64,000 nt of DNA from Gonatopus flavifemur (taxonomy: Eukaryota > Arthropoda > Insecta > Hymenoptera > Dryinidae). Position 1 is the stretch's first letter, and each line of letters starts with the position of its first letter. A program made the translations under genes and the position numbers. Below, piece by piece: positions 36,909 to 47,235 of the stretch. Below the pieces are notes generated by a model, which saw only the letters and a program-made list of their open reading frames with translations, did no database searches and was not told the DNA's origin. The stretch lies in contig JAFFJZ010000013.1 in assembly GCA_018340375.1 (NCBI GenBank), forward strand, positions 5,992,501 through 6,056,500. The letters are read 5' to 3'.

Positions 36909-38177
36909 GAGGTAAAAAAGTCTGTGTATATATGTTTTGTAGATATACAAAAAGCATTCGATAATGTTGATTGGGAGAAGATGTTTACGATTTTGAAAAA
37001 GGTAGGAATCAATTTCAGGGATAGAAAAATAATATATGAATTATATAAGAATCAAACCGCAATAATAGAAATAGAAAGTCAGAAAGGAGAAGCACAAATT
37101 AGAAGAGGGGGGAGACAAGGATGCTCACTATCGCCACTGATTTCCAATTTGTATATAGAAGAAGCAATGAACGAAGTGAAGGAGCAAGTGCCATTGAAAT
37201 TACAGATTCAAGGTGAAAATGTAAGCATGTTGAGATTTGCGGATGACATAGCTATATTAGCTACGAGTGGTGCTGAGTTAGAAAATACTCTCAAAACTAT
37301 GAAAAAAATATTACTAGGCAAATATTGTATGAATATAAATAACGACAAAACAAAATTCATGATTTGTACAACAGCGAAAACATCAAGCAGAACGAAAATC
37401 AAAATAGATGCAGAGACAATTCAGCAAGTCAAGGAATTTGAATATCTAGGAAGCATAATTACAGAAAACGGTAAAAGCGAAAGAGATATCAGAGCAAGAA
37501 TAGCACAAGGGAAACAGGCTTTCCACCAAAAGAAACAGTTACTATGTTCGAAGAATATTAGCTTCGCAGTAAGGAAGAAATTCTTGAAGAGTTACGTTTG
37601 GAGCACGGCATTGTATGGTTGCGAAACTTGGACAATTGGAAGAACGGATCAACGAAGACTTGAAGCTTTTGAAATGTGGTGTTATAGAAAGATGCTTAGA
37701 ATAAAGTGGATAGAGAAAGTAAGAAATGAAGAAATACTTGAGAGGGTAAATGAAAAAAGAAGTCTTTTGAGACAGGTCGTGAAAAGAAGGAGCAATCTGA
37801 TAGGACACGCATAAAGCATGATAGCCTCTTGAAAACAATATTTGAAGGAAAAATGAATGGTAAAACTCGAAGAGGTAGATTACCTACCTAAGAGACCTAG
37901 ATCAAGTTATGTGAAGCAAATTATACAAGATAAGGGCTGTCGTAGATATGCAGAAGTTAAGCGGTTAGCGGATAATAGACAGGGTTGGAGGATTTCATCA
38001 AACCAGTCATACCCTGGTGAAAATAAAATGTTACACTGTAGTTACAGTGCAATGCGAGGTTCATCCGAATGTACCCGGAGTGGTGTTTCGCGCCATGGAA
38101 TGCATCGCAAATGTATTTTGTTACACTTCGTTTTTACCAGGGTAAGACTGATTACTTCATGATGATGATGATGATCT
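36909..38177 (+). mobile_element. RTE-like LINE copy A, 5'-truncated
   Basis: An open stretch 36924-37814 begins inside the reverse transcriptase at DIQKAFDNVDWEKMF, and includes RQGCSLSPL, LRFADDIAILA and the C-terminal region to GHA-stop; a second frame (from 37857) gives the tail RRYAEVKRLADNRQGW. The family motif GVRQGC reads GGRQGC here. The tail ends in a GAT repeat at 38159-38177. A MITE (38012-38142) sits in the 3' end. Confidence 0.85.
38012..38142. mobile_element. 131-bp CCCTGGTGAAAA MITE in the LINE tail (arm A)
   Basis: TA flanks at 38010-38011 and 38143-38144. The empty site is visible in the LINE tail near 39970 (CCAGTCATAAGACTG), which proves a 2-bp TA duplication. Ends CCCTGGTGAAAATAAAATG and the inverse of CCCTGGTAAAAACGAAGTG. 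Confidence 0.85.
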
Positions 38178-38361
38178 AATAAAATATAAAATTCTTTATA
38201 ACAGTGATAAATCAATGTGATTTTTGTGATAAGATTATATTTTGGTTTGAATTCATTATTTTGTGCTTTCCATTGAAAAATTATTCACATGATGTTATGT
38301 GTAAGAAGTGAACTAGAAAATATTACAAGTTATGAATGTATCGTCATGATTCTTCAAGTGT

Positions 38362-39017
38362 CCCTGTTTTTCATCAAAATCAAATCCCAAAGGAGACTTT
38401 TGTGGAATCATATTTATGGTATGTAAAAGTCACATAGATCTTTTTCATTCATGTTATTCAAAGAAAAGAGCGGTCACGGTGTTTTTTAATGCTTCAAAGT
38501 GAAGTTCGTGTATCACTATCGTTCATTCCACATGCATCACGATCGCATAAATTTGTGCTTGGCAACGATTAAACGTCCATCTTAAGCTTCACATTACTTG
38601 TGATAGAAAATAGGTATGTGAAATATCACATAAACTACGATAGACTTCCATCGTTCATTCCACCTCCAACACGATTGCTTAAGTTTGTGATCGACAACGA
38701 TTGAATGTCTATCGTAAGTTTTACATTACATGCCATAGAAAACGGCTTTGTAAACATCACATGAATTACTATGAATACTATGAATTTCATATCGTCAATG
38801 TCATATAAGTCACGGGTATGATCATAAAATACGATATGAAACGAAAAAGTTCGTATTGTTTTCTAACGATTAAACCCAAATATGATAGATTCGCATTAAA
38901 AATGATAGCATTCCTATCGGTCCCAAAATCAACTACGATAGGCATGATAAAAAACGATACAATATTTTGCAAAATCAATCGCTTCATATAGTTTCCTTTC
39001 GGATTTTGTTATCAGGG
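38362..39017. repeat. CCCTG-ended element with CGATAG words (arm A)
   Basis: Starts CCCTGTTTTTCATCAAAATC and ends with the inverse of CCCTGATAACAAAATCCG. The interior repeats ATCGTTCATTCCAC, CTATCGTA, ACGATAG and similar words on both strands. No coding sequence. Confidence 0.5.
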
Positions 39018-39139
39018 AGCGGTATTTTATGTTCACGTATATGCATTGAACTCAATATGCATATTGATTTATAAGCAGTGTTTGCATTGTTGTGAAGGAT
39101 TCAAAACATGATTGTTATATTCAGAAGCATTACAAAGAT

Positions 39140-39445
39140 TTAATGAACATGTGAGAGATTTTTTCATTTTGCGGTAAACATAACCTCAATACAATCACTC
39201 CAGTTATTCTCTAGATTGTTACAAGGCCTTGCAAGTCTCTCACAAGGGACTAGTAAGGCTTTTGTGAGGCTTAGAGAATGACCAGAATAATTTTTGCTGA
39301 AGTATCTACCAGTCAAACTTGTGAGGAGCTCACTGTTAACTTGCAAGTTCAATCAGACTAGTTTTGCCTTAAGAAAAACTTGCGAGGGCCTCGAGATAAC
39401 TAGAGAATGCCTAGAATAATTTCTGCTAGGGACGTTGAGAAATCC
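39140..39445. repeat. CTTGCAAG/CTTGTGAG word array (arm A)
   Basis: Words CTTGCAAG, CTTGTGAG, CTAGAGAATG recur on both strands. The right edge inverse, CCCTAGCAGAAATTATTC, resembles CCCTGGTAGAAATTTCC at 54460, which borders a similar array. Frames here are translated repeat. Confidence 0.45.
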
Positions 39446-39509
39446 GTATCAATACCATCAATATTTTTGTCCACATTTCCGAGTCCTAACGGAAGAATAA
39501 ATTTTCATT

Positions 39510-39510
<1 letters not shown>

Positions 39511-39550
<40 letters not shown>

Positions 39551-39580
39551 ATCATCATCATCGTGATCATCATCATCTAT
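39511..39580. repeat. (GTC)n(ATC)n microsatellite (arm A)
   Basis: Trinucleotide run. The corresponding run in arm B (48081-48131) is about 15-18 bp shorter, one of the few length differences between the arms. Confidence 0.9.
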
Positions 39581-39785
39581 TCCCCAACGGGCAATGAATG
39601 TCCAATAACACACATATTCAATAACAATCCCTAGCACGTTCGTGTTACCTCAATGATCCGTGAATGTTACGTCGCAAAATGTTCAATTTGATACTTGAAT
39701 GATGCGTAAACGATACGCTTAAAGTATCTTCGATACTAAAAGGATACCCTTGGAAAAGAACTTCATACAGTATCATTGTTACTCA

Positions 39786-40008
39786 TTAACATAAGGCATG
39801 ATAGCCTCTTGAAAACAATATTGAAAGGAAAAATGAATAATAAAACTCGAAGAGGTAGACCTAGATTAAGTTATATGAAGCAAATTATACAAGATAAGGG
39901 CTGTCGTAGATATGCAGAAGTTAAGCGGTTAGCGGATAATAGACAGGGTTGGAGGATTTCCTCAAACCAGTCATAAGACTGATTACTTCATGATGATGAT
40001 AGTATACT
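39786..40008 (+). mobile_element. Short 3' tail of the RTE-like LINE (arm A)
   Basis: 5'-truncated copy of the LINE end: RHDSLLKTILKGKMNNKTRR, then RRYAEVKRLADNRQGW, ending in an ATGATGATG run. It lacks the MITE carried by the larger copies. Confidence 0.8.
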
Positions 40009-40032
40009 GTGATATTATATACGTATGTTATA

Positions 40033-40160
40033 TGGGTCTATGTAAAAACTTCGCATTGTAAATGATTCGAAAACTTGGTTGAAAAGAATAGCCATATGCA
40101 ATCTTTTTATTCAACCAAGGTTCCAAACCATTTACATTCCGAAGTTTCTATATAGACCCA
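40033..40160. mobile_element. Palindromic MITE, TGGGTCTAT ends (arm A)
   Basis: Near-perfect 128-bp palindrome starting TGGGTCTATGTAAAAACTTC and ending with the inverse of TGGGTCTATATAGAAACTTC. Confidence 0.75.
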
Positions 40161-40182
40161 GTTATATGAGTTATTCAAGTTA

Positions 40183-41790
40183 CAGTCGAACCTCTCTATA
40201 CACAGAGAAAAAAAATTCATTGAGGCAAAGAATATTTCTTTGATTTTAAGAAATACTTTCATTCAATGGTATCTATAAAATTATTTCAATCAATCATCAA
40301 AATAAATCATTTACAAGCATGTCGTGAAACTTGGGTCAGAAAAATTGGATTCTTTGTGTTAATGTCATGGGCATTGGTACTGGAATTATATTATTTTGGA
40401 TTGAAAAAATATTTCATTCACGGAATGAACATTTCATTGAAAACAATAAGAGATTACTTTGAGTCGAATGAATATTTTTTCCATTCAAAGAAATGGATTC
40501 ATTCAACAGTGACAATCAAGTAATGTATTCAAATCCACAATTCTTGCGATTTGTTTTATAAAAAAAATTGTATTATTTGTCAATATTTCATAGTCCATTT
40601 TAGTGCTTCTGAACTTTTTGATAAACGGAAATTCTGCGCACTTTGAATCATCTTAGACTTTGATGAATGGTTGAGGAGTCATGCCATCTTGCCGGTTGAA
40701 CAATGTTGTCACTTCGGGTAAGGATCTGTAATTCACCGTCATAATCTGAAAGAACTATTTATTTGGATCAAGTACTACTTCCTGAGAGGACAGCAACATT
40801 AATTCTTTATATACAAACCGTACAATCAGGCCAGAGCTTGTGAGAAAGTGGCGACACCTTGCGAAAACTAATCACAGTTTGTGAAAGTGAATAAAATTTT
40901 GAATGATTCCAAAAATTGATTTCTTCATTTCAATGAATTATGCAGTTCAATCAATCCATGGATTGTATTGATTCAGTACATTTGTTTTTGAAAAGACATT
41001 GTGTTGAGAAAATATTCCTTCGTTTTGATGAAATAAAATTTTCCATTCAACGACGTAATCCATTATTCCTATCAAATGATCATCTTTGAATGAACATTGT
41101 ATATTCGTTCGATAAGAGTTGAACCCGAAAAGATTTAGTTCTTTGATGCAATGACTATTTTTCTCAGTATATTGATTCCCATATCTTTCTGTGGATGATG
41201 AAAACTCTTTGGATACATATATCATTTTTCTTAATCCAAAGAAATCATGAGTTATCACTGATGAAGAAACATTTGTTTCCTTTCAAGAAGTAAAATATCA
41301 TAACAAAGATTATATGATACAAAATTTTTGAATAATTAAGATGATAATCTCATACTTATATCTAAAAAGCTGAGTAATAGAAATAAAAGAATTATTCATA
41401 AATCAAGAATTGAAGTTTTAATGAAATTGGAAATTTCATTCTCAATGAATGGAATGATTGAAATAAGGTCTTAGACATCTCTTCAAAGAAATATTCCTTT
41501 GGTTTGAAGAAAAAGACTAATGGAATCGTTTATTAAATTCTATGATATAATTCATAGAAAAGATGAATTCATCATTGCCATGAATATCAGTTATTCAACT
41601 CAAAAAACTCAAAATCCGAAGAAGTGTATTTCTTTGGGCTAATGGATTTTTTCTCTCAGTGTATGCAACCTCTTTATATGCAACTTCTCTCTGTTCCTCC
41701 TCTTTTATTTCTCTTGATAGGAATGAGATGAAAGTTCGATATAGAGAGAGAATTTGGTCCCGAGCAGTTCGATATAGAGAGGTGTGACTG
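40183..41790. mobile_element. Pogo/Tigger-like MITE, enlarged by a nested element
   Basis: Ends CAGTCGAACCTCTCTATA and the inverse of CAGTCACACCTCTCTATATC with TA on both sides (40181-40182, 41791-41792). Such ends and TA duplication are typical of the pogo/Tigger branch of Tc1/mariner. Its own sequence is about 150 bp; the rest is the insertion at 40201-41661. Confidence 0.65.
40201..41661. mobile_element. CACAGAG/CACTGAG-ended element nested in the pogo-like MITE
   Basis: Starts CACAGAGAAAAAAAATTCAT and ends with the inverse of CACTGAGAGAAAAAATCC; TA at 40199-40200 and 41662-41663. The interior is AT-rich, with the words CAAAGAAAT and TTCATTGAATG on both strands, and no transposase. Only its first 220 bp are duplicated in arm B. 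Confidence 0.65.
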
Positions 41791-42154
41791 TATTTCTTTT
41801 ATAGGGATACGATATTTAAAAATCTCAAAAAAAGCTGTTGACACTATTTTTTTTCAAACGGTTGAATTGTGTCATACTACATTGTTTATTAGTTTTTCTG
41901 AAGGTTTTTATGAACCTTTTGGGACCCCCAATTCATGACATTTTATACTCTTTTTAAATTCATTTTTGAATTCTTAATGAACTCTTTTGGATGAAAAAAG
42001 ATGTCCCTCGGCACATCATTCTGAACTGTCATAACGGGACGAGTTTGAGAACTCTTTTTGAATTGATTTGGATGAGTTTAGGCATTCATAAGACATTCAT
42101 TGTGATATAAAACGAATTCATTATGGATTCTTTCTGAACTGCTTGTGCTATCTG

Positions 42155-42845
42155 GATTGAAATACGTTGTGTTAAAATCATTGCGGATGTTAGGGTTTAC
42201 AAAAACAAATCCCTCCGATTTCAGAACCGAAACCATTTTATATCTTTATAGGACGTTAATCATTTCGTTGATAACTTTCACCTCACCCATTTGGTCTCCT
42301 TTCACGTTGGATGGGTTGAGAATTTTGGAATCCGTGCAGCATCAATGTATGAGATATGCAGCGTGTAAATTAGGTAACCCTATGACCGTTTTTGATCACG
42401 ATTTCAGTCATATATCTCGTGAATCGAATCTATGTACCTCAGAATTTTCACATATGTATAAAGACGTGTTATTTGCTCTTAATATTCTACGTAGGCATAT
42501 AAGATGCGGAGCGTTATATGATGAATGTCGAATGAGAGATGTTACATACACCTTAAGGAATATTAGAGTAATTGAAGAACAAGTATCTCGAACTGAATAC
42601 TACTTCAATTCAGTTATTGTTAGATTGATAAGAGTTTGGAATTCGTTACCGACATACATGAAAAATGAATCTGAGGTTGCTCAGTTCATAGGATATTCTA
42701 AAGTTCACATTCTTAAATTGTATGATTATATTTTCAGTTATCTCAGTCGGTAAGACCTTGTAATTTGGGGAGTGTCATCATCTTAATTTTATTATGTGCA
42801 GGCATTGTTTCGGTTATTGTTTTTGTATGTTTATAGGCATTGATG
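42155..42845 (+). pseudogene. Jockey-like LINE, 3' portion
   Basis: Continues the frame lost at 36596: LKYVVLKSLRMLGFTKTN, IISLITFTSPIWSPFTLD, ILESVQHQCMRYAACK and a C-terminal region with RLIRVWNSLPTYM, stop at 42751-42753. These are the post-catalytic segments of Jockey-clade ORF2. Read alone it looks like a 200-residue gene, but it is the downstream half of the split element. Confidence 0.85.
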
Positions 42846-42851
42846 CCATAT

Positions 42852-43075
42852 CCCTAGCAAGTTGTGATACGTATCTTTTAGGTATATTTCAGCTATCGAT
42901 GAGGTTTCGTATCTTTGAGGTATCATAGCAGTATACTTGGAGTATTTATACTCAATTGCAACCTCGATAATACGTTTCATATGGTTAAAATTGATACCCC
43001 AAGGATACTAGAATGAAACGTAACGTATCAGTATATGATACGGAAATGTAACATTGCTCTCAACAGGATGTCTGC
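42852..43075. repeat. GATACG/CGTATC word array
   Basis: Words GATACGTATC, GGTATC, CGTATCAT recur on both strands. The left edge CCCTAGCAAGTTGTGATACG begins with CCCT; the right edge inverse is CCTGTTGAGAGCAATG. Confidence 0.4.
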
Positions 43076-44878
43076 TGTCTGGGAATTCTACCAGAATTGT
43101 TCAACCACAAATTCGCGTTGAATAGAATGACCGGTTAGACGCATAGAATTTCCAGGTGGATTACCCCTGCTGAAAAAAACGATTGAAATGGATGGATTTG
43201 GATAAGATTTCGATCCGTATTTGAAAATTTCCTGTCCAAATCGATCTGATTTTGTCCAGAAGTGGAATAAGTTGTCCATACGTATCCAATTCCATCTATT
43301 CAAAGAAGATTCCAATCCGTTCCAATCCGAAATGGAGGTATTATTGAAGATCTGCAATCCACTCGCATCCCTTTCCAATTCAAAAGCGTTGCGGATGCAT
43401 TTCTGTCCATTCAGAGGATAAAAAAATCATCCAGAATGATCTGAGCTACAACATTGGTTCGTTTGCATCCGAGCAACGGATAGAATTTCTATCCAAACGA
43501 ATCTCATTCCGACTTGGAATTATGAATCGGGTTGTGGACCCATTTTCATCCGTTAGGATGGACGAGAATTCAATCCGAGCGAATCCGAATCCAGAGCTTG
43601 ATCCGATCTCATCTGTGGAACGTATGAAATTTGAATCACAATGAATGATCACTTTTCCATAAGATCACACCTGTGCGAGTAATCCAATATCATCCGTATT
43701 TTCGGATAGAGACTGGATCCGAATCGATCCTATCGAAGAGCGGTGTCCTTTACTATCTGGGAAACATATGAGATTCCTATCCACCTGAATCCAAAGTCAT
43801 ACCTTCATCAAGTTATGATCCTGAATCCATTTTCATCCGTCAGGATGGATGAAAATTCAATCCAACCGAATCCGAATTCAGAGATTATTTCGATGCCATC
43901 CGTGGAACGTGTGAACTTTGAATCAATTATCACTCTTTCATGAGATCATATCCATGCATGCAATCCAATTTCATCCGTATTTTCGGATAGAGACTGGATC
44001 CAAATTTATCTTACCAAGGAGCGGTGTCCGTTACTATCTGAAAACGTATGAAATTCTTATCCACCTGAATTCAAAGTCATACCTTCATCAAGTTATGATC
44101 CTGAATCCATTTTCATCCGTTCAGATGGATGAAAATTCAATCCAAGCAAATCTGAATTCAAAGCTTGATCCAATTTCGTCCGTAGAACGTGTGAACTTCG
44201 AATCAGAATCAATCCCTGTTGAAAAACAACGATTGAAATGGATGGGTTTGGATAGGAATCTGATCCATATTTGAACATTTCTGTACAAATCAATCTGATT
44301 TTGTTAAGAAGTGCGATGAATTGTCCACAAGTATCCAATTCCATCCATTCAAAGAATATTCTTAACAGTTTCAATACAAAAGTGAGAAATTATCAAACAC
44401 CTGCAATCCACTTGCATCCGTTTCCAATCCAAAAGCGTTGCGGATCCATTGTTGTCCATCCAAAGAATAGACAGATCCGAAGTCATACCTCCATCAAGTT
44501 ATCATCCTGTATCCATTTTTATCCGCGAGGAGGGATGAGAATTCAATCCCACTAAATCCACTAAGACCTGGGTCCGTTCCATCCGTTGAACGTATGAACT
44601 TTGAATCAGAATCAATTAGAACTTTCCCGTAAGATCAGGCCTTTACGCATCATGCAATTTCATCCGTATTTTCGGATAGAGACTAGATCCGAATTTATCC
44701 CATCAAAAAGTGGTATCCGTCATTATAGGGGAAGGCATGCAATTTCTATCCACCTGGACCCGAAGTCATACCTCCATCAAGTTGTGATCCTGAATCCAGT
44801 TTCATCCAGAATTGATTTGGATACTTCACGAATAAAAATGGAGACCATTATCCGAGTCGAAATTCATAACCTTCTTTT

Positions 44879-45376
44879 CCCCTACATATGGAAGATCAGG
44901 AAATCTTTACCACTTTGAGGGGCAAAGGAAGAACTATACCATAGAGCGCCGCGAGGTTTTCTGAACGTTCACAAAACGTGCTTGGTTTCACATAGAACGT
45001 GCAAATAACGTCTCAGGACGTTCTCAAAAGGTCGCATACATGTCCCAGAGACATGCAAATGTCCCGTTTAGTTCCATCAATGTTGAATGTGTGACTTTGT
45101 GTTTTTCAAGGTTAGTTTTCATGAAAGTACGTTTAGAAGACTTAAGAAGAATGTCCCGTAGTAGATGAAAAGAACATGCACAAAACGTATTCAGGGTTAT
45201 GAAAAGGGAAAGTACTCTAAGCGTTTGAAAAATCTACTCCATAGAGACCAAAACATGCGGAATCAAAAGTACGTTTCCGCAACGTGTAGAGGACTCTCTG
45301 TGCTATCTGTGAGAGGAGTCCTCTTCCTTTGCCCTTTAAAGTGGTGGGAATTTCCTGATCTTCAATATGTAGGGGG
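44879..45376. repeat. CCCCTACATAT TIR element with ACGTT words
   Basis: CCCCTACATATGGAAGATCA and the inverse of CCCCCTACATATTGAAGATC start two arms that also share the ACCACTTTGAGGGGCAAAGG block (44908-44927) in inverted form. The interior repeats AACGTGC, ACGTTCTC and GTCCCG words on both strands. Confidence 0.6.
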
Positions 45377-45382
45377 ACAGGA

Positions 45383-45787
45383 CCCTACTGTCAATTCCCA
45401 GTTTGGAATTCCCAAATTCGCATGGGTTTCACATGGGAATTGAGTGGGTCGCATGGGTCTCCACAAGGGAAACGCATGGGTCGCATGGGTCTTCACATGG
45501 GAATCGCATGAGTTGCATGGGTGTCACATGGAAATCACACGGGTCGATCCACTCTATTCGCATGTGAAGACCCATGCGATTCTCATGTGACCCATGCGAT
45601 TCCCGTGTGAAATCCATGCGACCCATGCGATTTTCGTGTGAAACCCATGCCATTCCCATGTGAAGACCCATGCGATTCCCGTGTGAAACCCAAGCGATTC
45701 TCATGTATGGCCCATGCGGCCTATGAGTTTCCCATGTGGAGAGCCATGCGAATTTGGGAATCCCAAACTGGGAATTCACAGTATGGG
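45383..45787. repeat. CCCTACTGT TIR element with CATGGGT words
   Basis: Ends CCCTACTGTCAATTCCCAGT and the inverse of CCATACTGTGAATTCCCAGT. The interior is a both-strand array of CGCATGGGTCTTCACATGGG-like words. It is the same family as 55130-55843, with shared ends and word. Confidence 0.7.
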
Positions 45788-46611
45788 AGGCTTTGAATTT
45801 CGACTTTGGTAGTACGGTATTATTCAATACAAAATTATATATACGAGAACATGAACTTTGGACAGAACTGGATAGGAATGGATGAAAATAGATTACATTT
45901 ATTTGGATAGACGATGGATGAAAATGGATAACATCAACGCAGGATTATTGGATACAAATCGATAGCCGCGAGAACACGAATATACCTGAAATGGATGAAA
46001 ACAGAGGGAATTGATTTGGATAGACGATGGATGAAAATGGATAACATCAACGCAGGATTATTGGATACAAATCGATAACCGCGAGAACACGAATATACCT
46101 GGAATGGATGAAAACAGAGGGAATTGATTTGGATACTCAAGGGATGAGAATGGATAACATCAACGCGGGATGATTGGAGAGAAATCGATAGCCGGGAACA
46201 AAAATACCCCTGGATAGGAATGGATAAAAACAGAGAAAATGTGGTTTGGATACGCAACGGATGAAAATGAATTACATCAGCGTAGCTTGTTTGGGTACAA
46301 ATCGATAGATACGAGAATATGAATTCTTGATACACATGGATAGGAATGGATGAAAAAAGAGATCGATTTGGATCGAAACAGATATCGTTTGTGTAAAATT
46401 ATCGGATATGAATTGATAGACGTAAGAACGCTTATTTGAGAAAAGATTGGATAAATATTCTCCAAATGATAGATATGGACAAGAATGCATGAGAATAGTG
46501 TAAGTATCATCGGAACAAAAAGGGATAGAAGTGCATACAATTTTATATGAGGCCACGAATACATTACGAATGTACAGTATCTTGGGCAATATGCGCTCTC
46601 CGAGCAGCGTG

Positions 46612-46695
46612 TCAGGATAGCTTAGAGGTTAAGTAGGTAGGTCTTGTAGGTAAGGTAGGTAAGTGCGATGATTGTTCGAACCCCTTGCAGGTAGG
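46612..46695 (+). repeat. tRNA-derived SINE-like fragment
   Basis: ATAGCTTAGAGGTTAAG resembles an A box and GTTCGAACCCC a B box, at tRNA-like spacing, with GTAGGT repeats between and after. It resembles 54880-54965 in inverse orientation. No acceptor stem, so not a working tRNA. Confidence 0.45.
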
Positions 46696-47235
46696 AATAA
46701 ATTTCCCAAGTCATGTGCGGAAATAGAGATACAGATGTTGAAGATTCCACGGAATCTTCCGAATGTTTGAATGAGTTCGAAATAATTTTTTTTATTGTTG
46801 TTCCCTGTGGGAAAATTCAAAAGAAAAAACAATTCTGGAAGAAATCGGATTTGAATGGATGGATTTTTTTCCAGCAGAATCATGCAGAAACGGATAGAAA
46901 TGGATGGAACTCATCAAGGTGATATCGTAAAGCACCGGATACAAATGGATACGATTCATATTCAGGCCCCGAATGGAATATGGATACATTCGAATACGAT
47001 TGCTACGGGGCCCAATAATCCACTATCCATATTGTGAATTAAAATTGATGAAACTTTTATGCGTTCTGGGGATGACATTGTATCCCGAAAAAAATGGATC
47101 AGAAATAGGATTCAAACGGATGCACGTCAAAATCTATCCATTTCTATCCGATTTTTCCAACAGGGACACTTACGATAATTGCAAATTACAAAGTCTAAAT
47201 TATAATACAAAGGAGAAGTATTTGGTATTTTTTGA

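Larger units (their letters stand above)
36905..40420. repeat. Arm A of a 3.5-kb inverted repeat
   Basis: It matches 47236-50735 in inverted orientation along its whole length, about 99% by the translated stretches I compared. Order inside: RTE-like LINE 3' part, MITE, CCCTG word element, CTTGCAAG word array, (GTC)n, a second LINE tail, palindromic MITE, start of a pogo-like MITE and its CACAGAG insert. The outer edge cuts the LINE; the inner edge falls inside the CACAGAG element, which is complete here. Confidence 0.9.
36597..42154. mobile_element. DNA transposon (CAGATAGCACA ends) that split the Jockey LINE
   Basis: CAGATAGCACAG at 36597 and the inverse of CAGATAGCACAAG ending at 42154 mark the two edges of the interruption in the Jockey frame. 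Next to each edge are AT-rich blocks with the word GAATTCATAATG and its variants (36625-36900 and 41930-42130). The rest is later insertions: arm A of the inverted repeat and the pogo-like element. No own transposase is seen, and the target duplication is not clear. Confidence 0.55.
43165..47165. repeat. CCCTG-ended composite element, ATCCATTTTCATCCG word array
   Basis: Ends CCCTGCTGAAAAAAACGATT and the inverse of CCCTGTTGGAAAAATCGGAT; a third end-like copy CCCTGTTGAAAAACAACGAT starts at 44214. Most of the 4 kb is made of ATCC, CATTTTCATCCG, GAATCC and their complements (GGATGAAAATGG) in long runs, with several blocks repeated (for example TCATACCTTCATCAAGTTAT, four times). Nested in it are elements at 44879-45376 and 45383-45787 and a SINE-like piece. 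Frames over it are translated repeat. Confidence 0.55.

Noticed and set aside
39407..39634. Open frame with a poly-Val run
   Set aside because: The run is a translated (GTC)n microsatellite in a repeat arm and is mirrored in arm B.
40266..40523. 85-codon frame, repeated at 47127-47390 on the other strand
   Set aside because: It lies in AT-rich MITE sequence duplicated by the inverted repeat; the two versions diverge where the repeat ends, and no domain is visible.
42145..42753. A stand-alone 202-codon gene
   Set aside because: Its content is the C-terminal part of Jockey ORF2 and it continues the frame that breaks at 36596.
43918..44918. His/Pro/Ser-rich frames of about 100 codons
   Set aside because: Translated ATCCATTTTCATCCG word arrays; similar peptides recur in several frames.
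45429..45827. Possible CRISPR-like or regularly spaced array
   Set aside because: The words are degenerate, on both strands and without constant spacers; the sequence is eukaryotic and the block has transposon-like inverted ends.
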